A stretch of DNA of 44,857 nt from Candidatus Dormiibacterota bacterium (lineage in GTDB: Bacteria > Chloroflexota > Dormibacteria > Aeolococcales > Bog-877), in NCBI GenBank assembly GCA_027313505.1, contig DAHVDN010000025.1, positions 1 to 44,857 on the forward strand, read 5' to 3'. The notes under the pieces are model-generated. The model had not been told where the DNA came from. It was given only the letters and a program-made list of their open reading frames with translations, and ran no database searches. The number at the start of each line of letters is the position of its first letter. Within the stretch, counting starts at the first letter, position 1. The translations under genes were made by a program, and so were the position numbers. Shown here in pieces: positions 36,718-44,152 of the stretch.

Positions 36718-38061
36718 ATGTCTGCAGCCCCCCTAACCGCCACTCCGCCGGCACGTAGCCAGATCGGGTTCCCGCCCGTACCCCAGAGCCCGAAGGAAGC
36801 CGGCCTACCCTTTTCCTTCATCTGTGATCTGGTACTGAAGATCCTCTACTTCAATGGCGGGATGCTAGGGCGCGACCTGGCTCGGCATTCCTGCCTTCCG
36901 TGGATCATGGTCTCTGATGCCATCAAGTTCTTGTCCGACGAGGGCTACTGTGGCACCACTGGCATTCGGGGCACGGTGGGTAGTGACGAGGGCTTCGCGG
37001 AAGGCCTCCAATACGCTATCAGCCGAACTGGCAGGGAACGCGCCCGCGAGCTGATAGAGATCAGCCAGTACGCCGGCCCGGCACCGGTCCCGTTGGATGT
37101 CTATGTTGCCGTCGCCCGCCATCAGGGCCGGACCGCACCGATGGTGACCCATCAGCTCCTGCGGTCGGCACTCGACCACCTAGTCTTGCCTCCAAGTGTG
37201 CTGAATCGGCTGGGCCCGGCTCTCGGTTCACGCCAGTCGATCTTCCTTTACGGACCGCCCGGGAACGGTAAGAGCACCATCGCTGCCGCCTGCGCAAACC
37301 TTCTCGGTGACCCCATCTTCGTCCCTCATGCGATTTTCGTGAAGGGCGAGGTGATCCGGATCTTCGATCCCATGCACCATAAGCCAGTGCCGGCCGAACT
37401 GCCCCCCCACGACACTCGGTGGGCCTTCTGCACTCGGCCCGTCGTGATCGCCGGCGGGGAGCTGACAGGACGGGAGTTGGATCTCAGTTTCGACCCCAAG
37501 GTCGGCTTCTACGAAGCCTCCCTGCAGCTCAAGGCCAACGGCGGGTTGTTCCTGGTGGACGACTTTGGCCGCCAGCAGCTCAGTCCCCAGGACCTGCTGA
37601 ACCGCCTCATCATCCCCTTGGAAGCCGGCTACGACTACCTCAACATCTCCAGGGCGGGGACCACGGTTCAGGTGCCGTTCACTGAGATCCTGATCCTGTC
37701 CACAAACCTGCGGCCTCGGGAGCTGGTCGATGAGGCGTTCCTTCGTCGGATCCGGTACAAGGTGGAGGTCCCCAACCCTGGGGTGGTGGAGTACGGCAGG
37801 ATATTCCGGCGGGCCTGTGAGAGCATGGGCTTGCCGTTCGACCCCGAGGCGGTGAACTACCTGCTGGAAGAGCACTACAGAAAGCAGAACCGCCCGCTCC
37901 ATGGTTGTGAGCCGCGGGACATCCTCGACCATCTGATCCACGCGGCAGCCTATTTCGGTGTTGAGCCCAGGCTCACCCCCGAACTTCTGGATCACGCGGT
38001 GTCGGCCTACTTCGCCAATTTGGACGACGCTGAGGGGATCCCGGTCTCCTCCGCTCACTGA
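36718..38061 (+). CDS. Winged-helix + AAA+ ATPase of unknown role
   Basis: The protein is 447 residues. The N-terminal region (about 25-115) looks like a winged helix: LGRDLARHSCLPWIMVSDAI, then FLSDEGY, then a beta wing ending YAISRTGRERARELI. The AAA+ domain has Walker A GPPGNGKST at 179-187, a Walker B-like FLVDDFG with Asp281-Asp282 in place of the usual Asp-Glu, and sensor-1 ILSTN with FLRRIRYKVEV after it. A helical lid spans about 370-440. The start has no close ribosome-binding site; AGGAG lies 15 bases away. There is no obvious operon partner. It may be a regulator or remodelling ATPase, but I do not recognise a named family. Confidence 0.82.
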   Translation: MSAAPLTATPPARSQIGFPPVPQSPKEAGLPFSFICDLVLKILYFNGGMLGRDLARHSCLPWIMVSDAIKFLSDEGYCGTTGIRGTVGSDEGFAEGLQYAISRTGRERARELIEISQYAGPAPVPLDVYVAVARHQGRTAPMVTHQLLRSALDHLVLPPSVLNRLGPALGSRQSIFLYGPPGNGKSTIAAACANLLGDPIFVPHAIFVKGEVIRIFDPMHHKPVPAELPPHDTRWAFCTRPVVIAGGELTGRELDLSFDPKVGFYEASLQLKANGGLFLVDDFGRQQLSPQDLLNRLIIPLEAGYDYLNISRAGTTVQVPFTEILILSTNLRPRELVDEAFLRRIRYKVEVPNPGVVEYGRIFRRACESMGLPFDPEAVNYLLEEHYRKQNRPLHGCEPRDILDHLIHAAAYFGVEPRLTPELLDHAVSAYFANLDDAEGIPVSSAH

Positions 38062-38682
38062 GTCGGCGCACCGCCAGGGCTGCCTTGGATCACCCGTCCT
38101 CAGGGACAGCGCCTCTCAACCCATGAACCGCAGGGCTGAAGGTGCGCACACGCGCTTTGCCCAAGCGCTCGTGGATGTTTCGAGGTGGTCGGGGCCTTTC
38201 AGGATGAGCTCCGCGGCCGCACATCTGGGGAGCAGCGGTGACGGCTTTGAGGAGCGAGCACTCTCCTGACCCTGAACCGGTCGATTGCCTCACCTTCGGA
38301 GGCTCCAGCGGCGGTGGGGGAACCCGGCACCTAAAGGTGGAGCGCGTCATCTCCAAGTCCATCCGTCGAGACTCGCAGCCGGGTGCCGGACAGAACCGAG
38401 GCCGGACCACCAGCCTTTGATGCCGGACCGGGGCGGCCAATTGGTTCGGTCCGGCTGATTCGCGGGTGGCGGGACGGATCTGGCCAGGCATCGACCCCGC
38501 CCGTGCGACCCGGTGCACCGGCCGGATCGGCGGGCCCGCGCTCGAAGGCCGTTAAAGGCTGCGGTGGTTCCACCTTGCCGCCTGTGATCGGATGGGGCAT
38601 ACTGCAGGCAGGGTCTTATGGTCTGAGCGGTCGGTCGCCGGTCCACTGTGCTGCCAGCGGATTCGCGGTCGACCACCGGTTT
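38062..38682. other. 620-base gene-poor stretch
   Basis: I see no convincing gene here. Short open frames lack ribosome-binding sites and recognisable sequence. A frame open to 38383 upstream of the next SDR is of biased, low-complexity composition. The only feature I can point to is the candidate promoter at 38575-38603. The stretch could be the remnant of an older gene, but no homology is visible. Confidence 0.5.
38575..38603 (+). promoter_or_regulatory. Candidate promoter for the 38683 SDR gene
   Basis: TTGCCG (38575-38580) and CATACT (38598-38603) are separated by 17 bases, an acceptable housekeeping-sigma layout. Transcription would begin about 70 bases before the SDR start codon. Confidence 0.4.
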
Positions 38683-39582
38683 ATGAGGGGTGCAAGCATT
38701 TCCGGCCAGAGATGGACCGCCGCCGACCTGCCTGACCTGTCTGGTAGCACAGTTGTGATCACCGGGGCCTCAAGTGGGATTGGAGCCTCAGCCGCCAGGC
38801 AGCTGGCTGGGGTCGGAGCCCGAGTTGTGTTGGCGGTCCGCGACGTGTCAAGAGGGACGCGGGTCGCCAGCACCATCTCCGGTCAGACCGAGGTTCGGTT
38901 GCTGAACTTGGCCAGCCTGGCTTCAGTCCGCGCGTTTGCCAGTGCCTGGTCAGGGCCAATCGACATCTTGATCAACAACGCTGGGGTCATGTACCTGCCC
39001 AACGAACGAACGGAGGACGGGTTTGAGGTGCACATGGGCACGAATCACCTCGGGCACTTCGCCCTGACCAATCTCCTCCTTCCCCATATCACTCGGCGGG
39101 TTGTGACCATAACCTCCAACCTTGCCTCGGGCGGGAGGATCAACCTTCAGGACCTGAGTTGGGATAGGCGACCCTACAAGTCCTCCCAGGCGTACGCGGA
39201 CTCCAAGCAGGCCAATATTCTCTTCACTCTGCAGTTGCAGCGGCAGCTCTCGGTGGCCGCCTCCGGGATCTCTGCGGTCTCGGCGCATCCCGGGGTAGCC
39301 CACACCAATCTCATGGGGCACCTCGCCGGGCTGCGCGGGAGTATGGCCAGAGCGGTGGTCCGGGTGATCTCGCAGGACGCTGACCGCGGAGCGCTTCCGA
39401 CCTGTTACGCCGCCACGCAGGAGATTCCCGGCGGCTCCCTGGTCTGCCCGGACGGATACCGACATTTCCGTGGGTATCCCAAACTTGCCCCTGCGCCGCG
39501 AGCCGCTCAAGATCCCCAGATGGCCGCTGAGCTGTGGAGGCTCTCGGCCCAGCTAACCGGCACCGATTTCCCAAGCGTCTGA
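38683..39582 (+). CDS. Short-chain dehydrogenase/reductase, retinol-dehydrogenase-like
   Basis: The 299-residue product has TGASSGIG at 27-34, NNAGVMYLPNERTEDGFEVH and the catalytic Tyr171-x3-Lys175 (YADSK). MGTNHLGHFALTNLLLPH after the NNAG motif is typical of the SDR group that includes retinol dehydrogenases and protochlorophyllide-reductase-like proteins. AHPGVAHTNL completes the fold. ATG 38683 fits family length; no clear ribosome-binding site is present, and upstream sequence in frame is unlike any SDR. It is convergent with the serine hydrolase gene. Confidence 0.88.
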   Translation: MRGASISGQRWTAADLPDLSGSTVVITGASSGIGASAARQLAGVGARVVLAVRDVSRGTRVASTISGQTEVRLLNLASLASVRAFASAWSGPIDILINNAGVMYLPNERTEDGFEVHMGTNHLGHFALTNLLLPHITRRVVTITSNLASGGRINLQDLSWDRRPYKSSQAYADSKQANILFTLQLQRQLSVAASGISAVSAHPGVAHTNLMGHLAGLRGSMARAVVRVISQDADRGALPTCYAATQEIPGGSLVCPDGYRHFRGYPKLAPAPRAAQDPQMAAELWRLSAQLTGTDFPSV

Positions 39583-39741
39583 GCCAGCTGGCCCGGCGCT
39601 CAGCGCCAAGGACGGAAATGGTGGTGGAGCTAAGTAGAGAGTTCTCAAACTCTGGCCTGGCCGCGAAGTCCCTGGTGAGTCGGCTCCTCTGCCGAGCTGG
39701 CATGACAGATCAGTTAGGGAGCAGGCTGGTGTCCGAGGATC

Positions 39742-39769
39742 GAGCGGTTCGCAACGACGGTAACCGCTC
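39742..39769. repeat. 8-bp inverted repeat between convergent genes
   Basis: GAGCGGTT (39742-39749) and AACCGCTC (39762-39769) are perfect arms around 12 bases. The repeat lies 23 bases beyond the end of the serine hydrolase gene. It may be a terminator stem, or it may be a protein site. No U-tract is visible. Confidence 0.4.
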
Positions 39770-39791
39770 AGGCACCGCAGGCGTTGGTCTG

Positions 39792-40709
39792 CTACTGACT
39801 CGCTGGTGCGGCATCCGCTCGTAGCTGATCGACCAGGAGACGAGCGATTGTGCCGATGCCCGAGTCGATCTCCGCCGCGTTGGTCGCGCCGGGCTCGCTG
39901 CGGGTAAACACGGCAGCGGCGTACGCCGTCCCGTCCGGGAAGGTGACGACCCCGGCCTCGTTGCGCACGATGCCCATGAGGCCGCCGCTCTTGGCCGCGA
40001 CGGTGACGGGCGAGGTGAAACCCGATGCGATCCGGTGTCGCGTCAGCTGGTGCGCCATCGCGTGGCGCACCGCTGCGCAGGCTTGGGGTGCGCCGGCACG
40101 GTCGGTCCAGATCGCCTGCAGTAACGCCACGGTTTCTCTGGCCGTCGTGCGGGGTCCGCGGTTCGGGTCCAACGCCATGCTTGCGGCGATGCGGTGCCTT
40201 ACTTCCTCCTCGGATGGCGGGCCGGCAGCGGCGGGATCGTGACGGGTCAGGCTCCGGTAATCATCGAACCCGGCGTCGCGGGCGATCCCGTCCAGCATCT
40301 CTTGCAGGTTGCTGGTGACCTCGGTCCGAGCCATGCCGAGCCGGCGGGTAGTGCTATTGATCTCATCGACGCCCACGGTGGCGATCAGCTCGTCGGTCGC
40401 CACGTTGTCGCTGACGGTCAGCATCGCGATGACCAAGTCGCGCACCGACATCGATATCTCGTCGTGCATGAGCGAGAGCCCGCTGGGACCCGGCGTCCGA
40501 CACTCGCTGGGCAGGATCCGTCGAGCCCGACCGTCGATCACGCCGGCCAGAATCGCATTCTCCACGGCCAGGGCGACTTGGATCTTGACCAATGAAGCCG
40601 GCGTCACCAGGTCGTCGGCACCAAGCCCCCGGCCTCGTCCGCCCGCCACCGGCGCGGCATACGCGGCGCCGGTCAGGCCAAGCTGATCAAATAGGTCGCT
40701 GACGGTCAT
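39792..40709 (-). CDS. Class A beta-lactamase-fold serine hydrolase
   Basis: The 305-residue product has Ser39-x2-Lys42 (PASLVK), SDN at 100-102 and KSG at 240-242 (KTG is commoner), which together define the beta-lactamase/PBP fold of PF13354 type. Two points are odd. No signal peptide precedes the catalytic serine, which is unusually close to the N-terminus. The ExxLN motif with the deacylating Glu of true class A enzymes is not evident; the matching region reads ALDPNRGPRTTARET. It may therefore be an esterase or peptidase-like relative. The gene is next to vapBC on the same strand, in a stretch that may have been acquired. Confidence 0.8.
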   Translation of the reverse strand: MTVSDLFDQLGLTGAAYAAPVAGGRGRGLGADDLVTPASLVKIQVALAVENAILAGVIDGRARRILPSECRTPGPSGLSLMHDEISMSVRDLVIAMLTVSDNVATDELIATVGVDEINSTTRRLGMARTEVTSNLQEMLDGIARDAGFDDYRSLTRHDPAAAGPPSEEEVRHRIAASMALDPNRGPRTTARETVALLQAIWTDRAGAPQACAAVRHAMAHQLTRHRIASGFTSPVTVAAKSGGLMGIVRNEAGVVTFPDGTAYAAAVFTRSEPGATNAAEIDSGIGTIARLLVDQLRADAAPASQ

Positions 40710-40758
40710 GGCTCGGGCGCTCGGAGGCGGCCGCGGCGGTATAATGCCGGTCCTGCGG

Positions 40759-41181
40759 TCAGGCGCGGCCGGGCGTCACGGCAGTGAGCCCGTTGTGTCG
40801 GCATGCGTCGATCAGGCGATCGTCGTAGGCGACGACCTCATCGACGTCAAGCAGGATCGCGGTGGCAAGATGGATCGCGTCGAGCGACCGCAACTTTGAC
40901 GGAGCGACTCGTCGCGCGAGGCTGACCACCTCCCCGGTGATCAGCCGCTCGGCGACACCCGACAGGGCACCCTCGACCGCGTCGTGGAGCTCGTCTTCGC
41001 CGCTCCAACCGCTTTCGAGCCGGCTCCGCAGGGCTCGACTGACCTCGACCCAGGCCAGCGACGATGAAACGATCACGGCATCATCGGCGACGTAGCGGCC
41101 GAACGTGGCCTCCACAGCGTCGGACTCGGCCTCCTGAACCGACCTCTTGATCAGCGCGCTGCTGTCAAAATAGACCCGCAC
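40759..41181 (-). CDS. VapC-type PIN-domain ribonuclease toxin
   Basis: The 140-residue PIN protein has the acidic metal-binding set Asp6 (MRVYFDSSALIK), Glu46 (WVEVSRA), Asp101 (SLDAIHLA) and Asp120-Asp121 (AYDDRL). VapC toxins cut specific RNAs, often initiator tRNA or 23S rRNA, when their antitoxin is lost. The antitoxin gene ends one base upstream on the same strand, so the pair is transcribed together. The target cannot be predicted. Confidence 0.9.
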   Translation of the reverse strand: MRVYFDSSALIKRSVQEAESDAVEATFGRYVADDAVIVSSSLAWVEVSRALRSRLESGWSGEDELHDAVEGALSGVAERLITGEVVSLARRVAPSKLRSLDAIHLATAILLDVDEVVAYDDRLIDACRHNGLTAVTPGRA

Positions 41182-41182
41182 A

Positions 41183-41458
41183 TCAGATCCTGTCGCCCCG
41201 ATCGAGAAGGTCAGCGCTGGTGATCCCCGGTGGAAGGCGCAGACGCTTCACGACCCTGCGATACGGCACCCGCGGCGGAAGGACCGTCCCCGTGGAGACC
41301 AGCTGCCCGAGATCGCCGCGAGCACCATCACCCACCGGCAGGCCAAGATGGCGACTGACTGCCTCTCGGATCACGTCCTGCTGCGAGCGCCCAGTGCGCT
41401 GCGCTTCGCGTCGGACGGCTTCCTCGGCGTCCGGGGCCAGGCGCAGGTTCATTGCCAT
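41183..41458 (-). CDS. VapB-type ribbon-helix-helix antitoxin
   Basis: The 91-residue protein begins with a ribbon-helix-helix pattern (MNLRLAPDAEEAVRREAQRT followed by GRSQQDVIREAVSRHLG). This is the DNA-binding half that normally represses its own operon. The C-terminal part (about 55-91) is flexible and should wrap the toxin, as in other VapB. It sits one base upstream of vapC, and a palindromic site (41466-41489) lies directly before its start. Either ATG (second at codon 3) could be used. Confidence 0.85.
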   Translation of the reverse strand: MAMNLRLAPDAEEAVRREAQRTGRSQQDVIREAVSRHLGLPVGDGARGDLGQLVSTGTVLPPRVPYRRVVKRLRLPPGITSADLLDRGDRI

Positions 41459-41465
41459 CCGTCGA

Positions 41466-41489
41466 CGATACCACTATGGTGCCGTATCG
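41466..41489. promoter_or_regulatory. Candidate VapB operator, inverted repeat
   Basis: CGATAC (41466-41471) and GTATCG (41484-41489) are 6-bp arms around 12 bases that include CAC and GTG half-sites. It lies 7 bases upstream of the vapB start, where RHH antitoxins commonly autorepress. Confidence 0.55.
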
Positions 41490-41538
41490 GTACCTCGAAC
41501 TCGCACTCAACCCTCTCGAAGCCCTCGCGTGGGCCACC

Positions 41539-41556
41539 TTGCCCGAGAACGGGCAA
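41539..41556 (-). terminator. Possible terminator downstream of tRNA-Ala
   Basis: TTGCCCG-AGAA-CGGGCAA forms a 7-bp hairpin between tRNA-Ala and vapB (both minus). A second stem, AACCCTC/GAGGGTT (41571-41577, 41590-41596), lies closer to the tRNA. No proper U-tract follows on the minus strand, so the assignment is tentative. Confidence 0.35.
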
Positions 41557-41614
41557 AAGCATCCCCCTCGAACCCTCGTGCCTCATGTCGAGGGTTGGAG
41601 CATGACGCGCGGAG

Positions 41615-41687
41615 TGGAGCGAAGGGGATTCGAACCCCTGACCTCTGCCGTGCGAGGGCAGCGCTCTGCCAACTGAGCTATCGCCCC
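41615..41687 (-). tRNA. tRNA-Ala (anticodon CGC)
   Basis: On the minus strand the acceptor arm GGGGCGA pairs with TCGCTCC, giving the G3:U70 wobble pair that identifies alanine tRNA. The D-arm is GCTC...GAGC. The anticodon stem CTGCC/GGCAG encloses CTCGCAC, anticodon CGC (complement of 41652-41654), reading GCG. The T-arm is AGGGG-TTCGAAT-CCCCT and the discriminator is A. CCA is not encoded. The length is 73 bases. Confidence 0.96.
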
Positions 41688-41741
41688 TGGGCGCCCCAGT
41701 ATAGAAGGCTCGGCGTGGCCGAACTCAGGGGGATGTCGAGG

Positions 41742-41837
41742 TCAGGCGCTGCGACGCTTCCAGCGGGTTCTTTTGAGCATCTTCTTATGCTTGTGCTTGC
41801 GCATTTTCTTGCGCCGCTTCTTGATCACAGAACCCAC
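41742..41837 (-). CDS. bS22-type ribosomal protein (AURKAIP1/COX24 motif)
   Basis: The 31-residue peptide starts MGSVIKKRRKKMRKHKHKK and is almost entirely Lys and Arg. It closely resembles the small bS22 protein known from mycobacterial 30S subunits and the AURKAIP1/COX24 motif family, which pack into rRNA. The start is GTG 41837, with CGAGG 11 bases upstream. Longer in-frame readings to 41987 add unrelated sequence. Its promoter candidate lies at 41915-41944, divergent from the HIT gene. Genes this short are often missed in annotation. Confidence 0.85.
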   Translation of the reverse strand: MGSVIKKRRKKMRKHKHKKMLKRTRWKRRSA

Positions 41838-41914
41838 GAAGAAGCAAACCTCGAATAAGCCCTCGGGCAGTTGGCGGGCGGGGACAGAGGTACCCCTTAC
41901 CCTAGTACTCCCGT

Positions 41915-41944
41915 AGTTTACGGTCCCGGCACAGCCCGAGTCAA
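41915..41944 (-). promoter_or_regulatory. Candidate promoter for bS22
   Basis: On the minus strand TTGACT (complement of 41939-41944) and TAAACT (complement of 41915-41920) are 18 bases apart. The -10 matches the one proposed for rplU, so the two ribosomal protein genes could share promoter type. Confidence 0.45.
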
Positions 41945-41968
41945 ACTCGGAGCAGTTCGAGGAGGAGC

Positions 41969-42463
41969 ATGGACACACTCTGGGCACCTTGGCGGATGGA
42001 CTATATCGACCGCGTCAACGACGGTGAATCTCAGGAGCTGTGCTTTCTATGCGACGCTGGACGTCCGGAGCTAGGGGACGGAGATCTTGTGGTGCATAGA
42101 TCCGGGGCTGCGGTCAGCCTCCTTAACCGCTTTCCCTACAATCCGGGGCACCTAATGGTCGCTCCCCGTAGCCATGGGGGTGACCTTGCGGCGTTGGACC
42201 CTGGAGAGCTCCGAGATGTTGCGGCTGAGCTGCAGCTGGCGACCAGGGTGCTTCGCGAGGAGCTTGGCTGTGATGGCTTCAACGGGGGTTGGAATCAGGG
42301 CCGAATAGCCGGTGCCGGGGTGGACGGTCATCTGCATTTTCATCTGGTCCCGCGGTGGTCTGGAGACACCAACTTCATGGCGGTACTGGCGGATGTCAAG
42401 GTGATTCCGGAGCATTTGGAGGCCACCAGAGCGAAGCTCCGTCTCGCCTTCTCACGGAGCTGA
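41969..42463 (+). CDS. HIT-family nucleotide hydrolase/phosphorylase
   Basis: The 164-residue protein has the histidine triad His121-Leu-His123-Phe-His125 (GHLHFHLVPRW), preceded by FNGGWNQGRIAGAGVDGH. The N-terminus has LWAPWRMDYI and a Cys pair, CFLC, common in actinobacterial members resembling Ap4A phosphorylase. It probably acts on dinucleoside polyphosphates or related adenylylated compounds. ATG 41969 is preceded by GGAGGAGC. It is transcribed away from bS22 and converges on the PQQ-propeller pseudogene. Confidence 0.93.
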   Translation: MDTLWAPWRMDYIDRVNDGESQELCFLCDAGRPELGDGDLVVHRSGAAVSLLNRFPYNPGHLMVAPRSHGGDLAALDPGELRDVAAELQLATRVLREELGCDGFNGGWNQGRIAGAGVDGHLHFHLVPRWSGDTNFMAVLADVKVIPEHLEATRAKLRLAFSRS

Positions 42464-42522
42464 TGGCTGGGTCAGCTCCCCTCCAAACTCGGGGATGACA
42501 ACAGAGCTGAGAAACCGTTGGG

Positions 42523-43700
42523 TCAGCCGCCTGAGATTCCGACCGCCCCACCGTCGGTCCCCACGAAAAGCTGGTTGCTGATGGGAGCCGGGCTTGCGAA
42601 GTGGGGTACGACCCCAACAGCAGTCCTTGCCACGACGGCTCCATAGGATTGGGTGAGGGCGTGGAGGACCCCTGTCGAGGTATCGGCTGTTAAGACACAG
42701 CCGCCGCTAGGCACGGGTGGCCCGGTGGCGCCAGACTTGGCCTGCCCAACAGGCAGTGATGTTCCAGAGGAGCTGACGACGATCGCTTGACTGCCATTCT
42801 CACAGGGCAGGAAGACGGTCGCTCCCGCAAACGATGTGTCGCCGAAGCCCATCTGCCCTCCGCAGGTGCGTCCACTGGAGATTCTCCACCGAGTCCCCCA
42901 CACCAGTGATGAACAGATATCCATCTGGGCGAAGGGTCGGGGCGACGGATCCGAGGTCCAGATCCCGGGCGTCGTTACTGGACCACGATGCAGGGGCGAA
43001 GCCGGCGATCAGCGTGAAGGCGGAGCTTCAGAACGGAGTCGATGAGGTCCCGTCTCCCTGTGGTCGCGGCCCCATTCCCGGTCGAGACGAAGAGATGGCC
43101 GCCCGGGCCGATCACCGGCCCTCCGGTAGGTCAAACTGCCCGCTCACCAGCGGGTGGCCACCACCTAGGTCAGCGTTGCCCCGGTCCCCGACCTGGGGAC
43201 CGACACGACTCCCCTCGATATTGGGCGCAGCCTTCGTCCAGCCCCCCAAATCCGCCGTAGACGTAACCGCTGGCAACCGCCAGCGCGGGCCGCTGTTGAA
43301 CCGCGCTTGAGATCTCCGAGGGAATGGGAATGTCCACCTGCCGAGACCAGATCACGGTGCCGGTGGTAGGGGTGAAGGCGTCAAGGACATCCTTAAACCC
43401 TGTCTCCTCAGCCACTGCGAATAGCGTCTGGGTCAGAGGGGCGTAAGCCGGGGTCCCGGTGATCCCAAGGGGCTAGATGACGTCGCAGGGGACCCCTCCC
43501 GTAACCGGCCGACCGTCACGGTCCTTCCAGACGCTTGCGCCAGTCACCGGGCTGAGTGCGTAGAGGGTGTCGTTCTCCCTTTCGGCACCACCACATTTCC
43601 ATCGACGTCCATGGGCCCCCCATACACCGCCACGTCGAGCGTGGCGCGCCATGAGAGGTGCAGGGTTCCCGGGGGAGGGGTGTTACCGGCCACACATGCC
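42523..43700 (-). pseudogene. Decayed PQQ-type beta-propeller protein
   Basis: Reading the minus strand from about 43700, propeller-like pieces appear in different frames. First is SWRATLDVAVYGGPMDVDGN, then after a shift NDTLYALSPVTGASVWKDRD, an in-frame TAG (complement near 43474), LFAVAEETGFKDVLDAF, SGYVYGGFGGLDEGCAQYRG, another shift and TGGPVIGPGGHLFVSTGNG. After further shifts come DLDLGSVAPTLRPDGYLFIT and the final open frame with MGFGDTSFAGATVFLPCENG. These match the repeats of PQQ-binding-like beta-propeller proteins. At least three frameshifts and one stop break it. It is either a true pseudogene or an error-rich assembly stretch. Confidence 0.8.
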
Positions 43701-43820
43701 TACTCCCTCTGCTCAGCACGTCCCGGCGCTGCCCATAGAACGGCTTCGACGCTCGTCTGCATCCTTTTGGCCACCGCCAACGTCAAATAGTCAGACGTAA
43801 TCGACAAAGAGGTGAGGGAG

Positions 43821-44042
43821 ATGGCTCTCGCGAGATTCATGGCTACTGGGACGGGACGGGGACTACGCCTGGTCGCTGGTGTGGTGCTGATCGGGGTTGG
43901 GATAGAGGTGCGTGGCGGATAGGGAATGGCCCTGGGCCCAGTTGGCCTGGTGTTTCTGCTTGTTAGTGGGACCAACGTTTGCGTGATCGCTCCGATGGTG
44001 AGGGCTCCCCTTAAGGGCAGCGCGGGCGCCCGTCCCAGTTGA
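43821..44042 (+). pseudogene. DUF2892 (YgaP-like) membrane protein with in-frame TAG
   Basis: From ATG 43821 (AGGTGAGGGAG just upstream) the frame reads RFMATGTGRGLRLVAGVVLI, then GVGIEVRGG, then TAG at 43920-43922. It continues without shift as GMALGPVGLVFLLVSGTNVC and VIAPMVRAPLKG, ending at TGA. Together these give the 73-codon, two-helix pattern of DUF2892, with a Cys near the end of helix two. The stop falls in the loop between the helices. Neighbouring intact genes use TAG as a normal stop, so recoding is unlikely, and this looks like a single nonsense mutation or a sequencing error. Confidence 0.75.
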
Positions 44043-44152
44043 ACTTGGGGTGGAGCGGAGCTGACCGTAAGACTTGCCTCTGCTCCACTTGCCGCTTGCT
44101 ACCGACACTGTGATCTGAAACTTCAACTGGCACGCAGCTCCGGAGACGCTCC

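Noticed and set aside
37228..38058. 276-codon minus-strand open frame opposite the AAA+ gene
   Set aside because: It lies opposite Walker A and B motifs and has a typical shadow composition.
38383..38682. 100-codon N-terminal extension of the SDR at 38683
   Set aside because: The added residues are low-complexity and unlike SDR sequence. A promoter candidate lies within this stretch.
43821..44042. TAG recoded as an amino acid in this organism
   Set aside because: Intact genes such as tig, clpX, metE and the SDR at 29396 end with TAG, so reassignment genome-wide is not supported.
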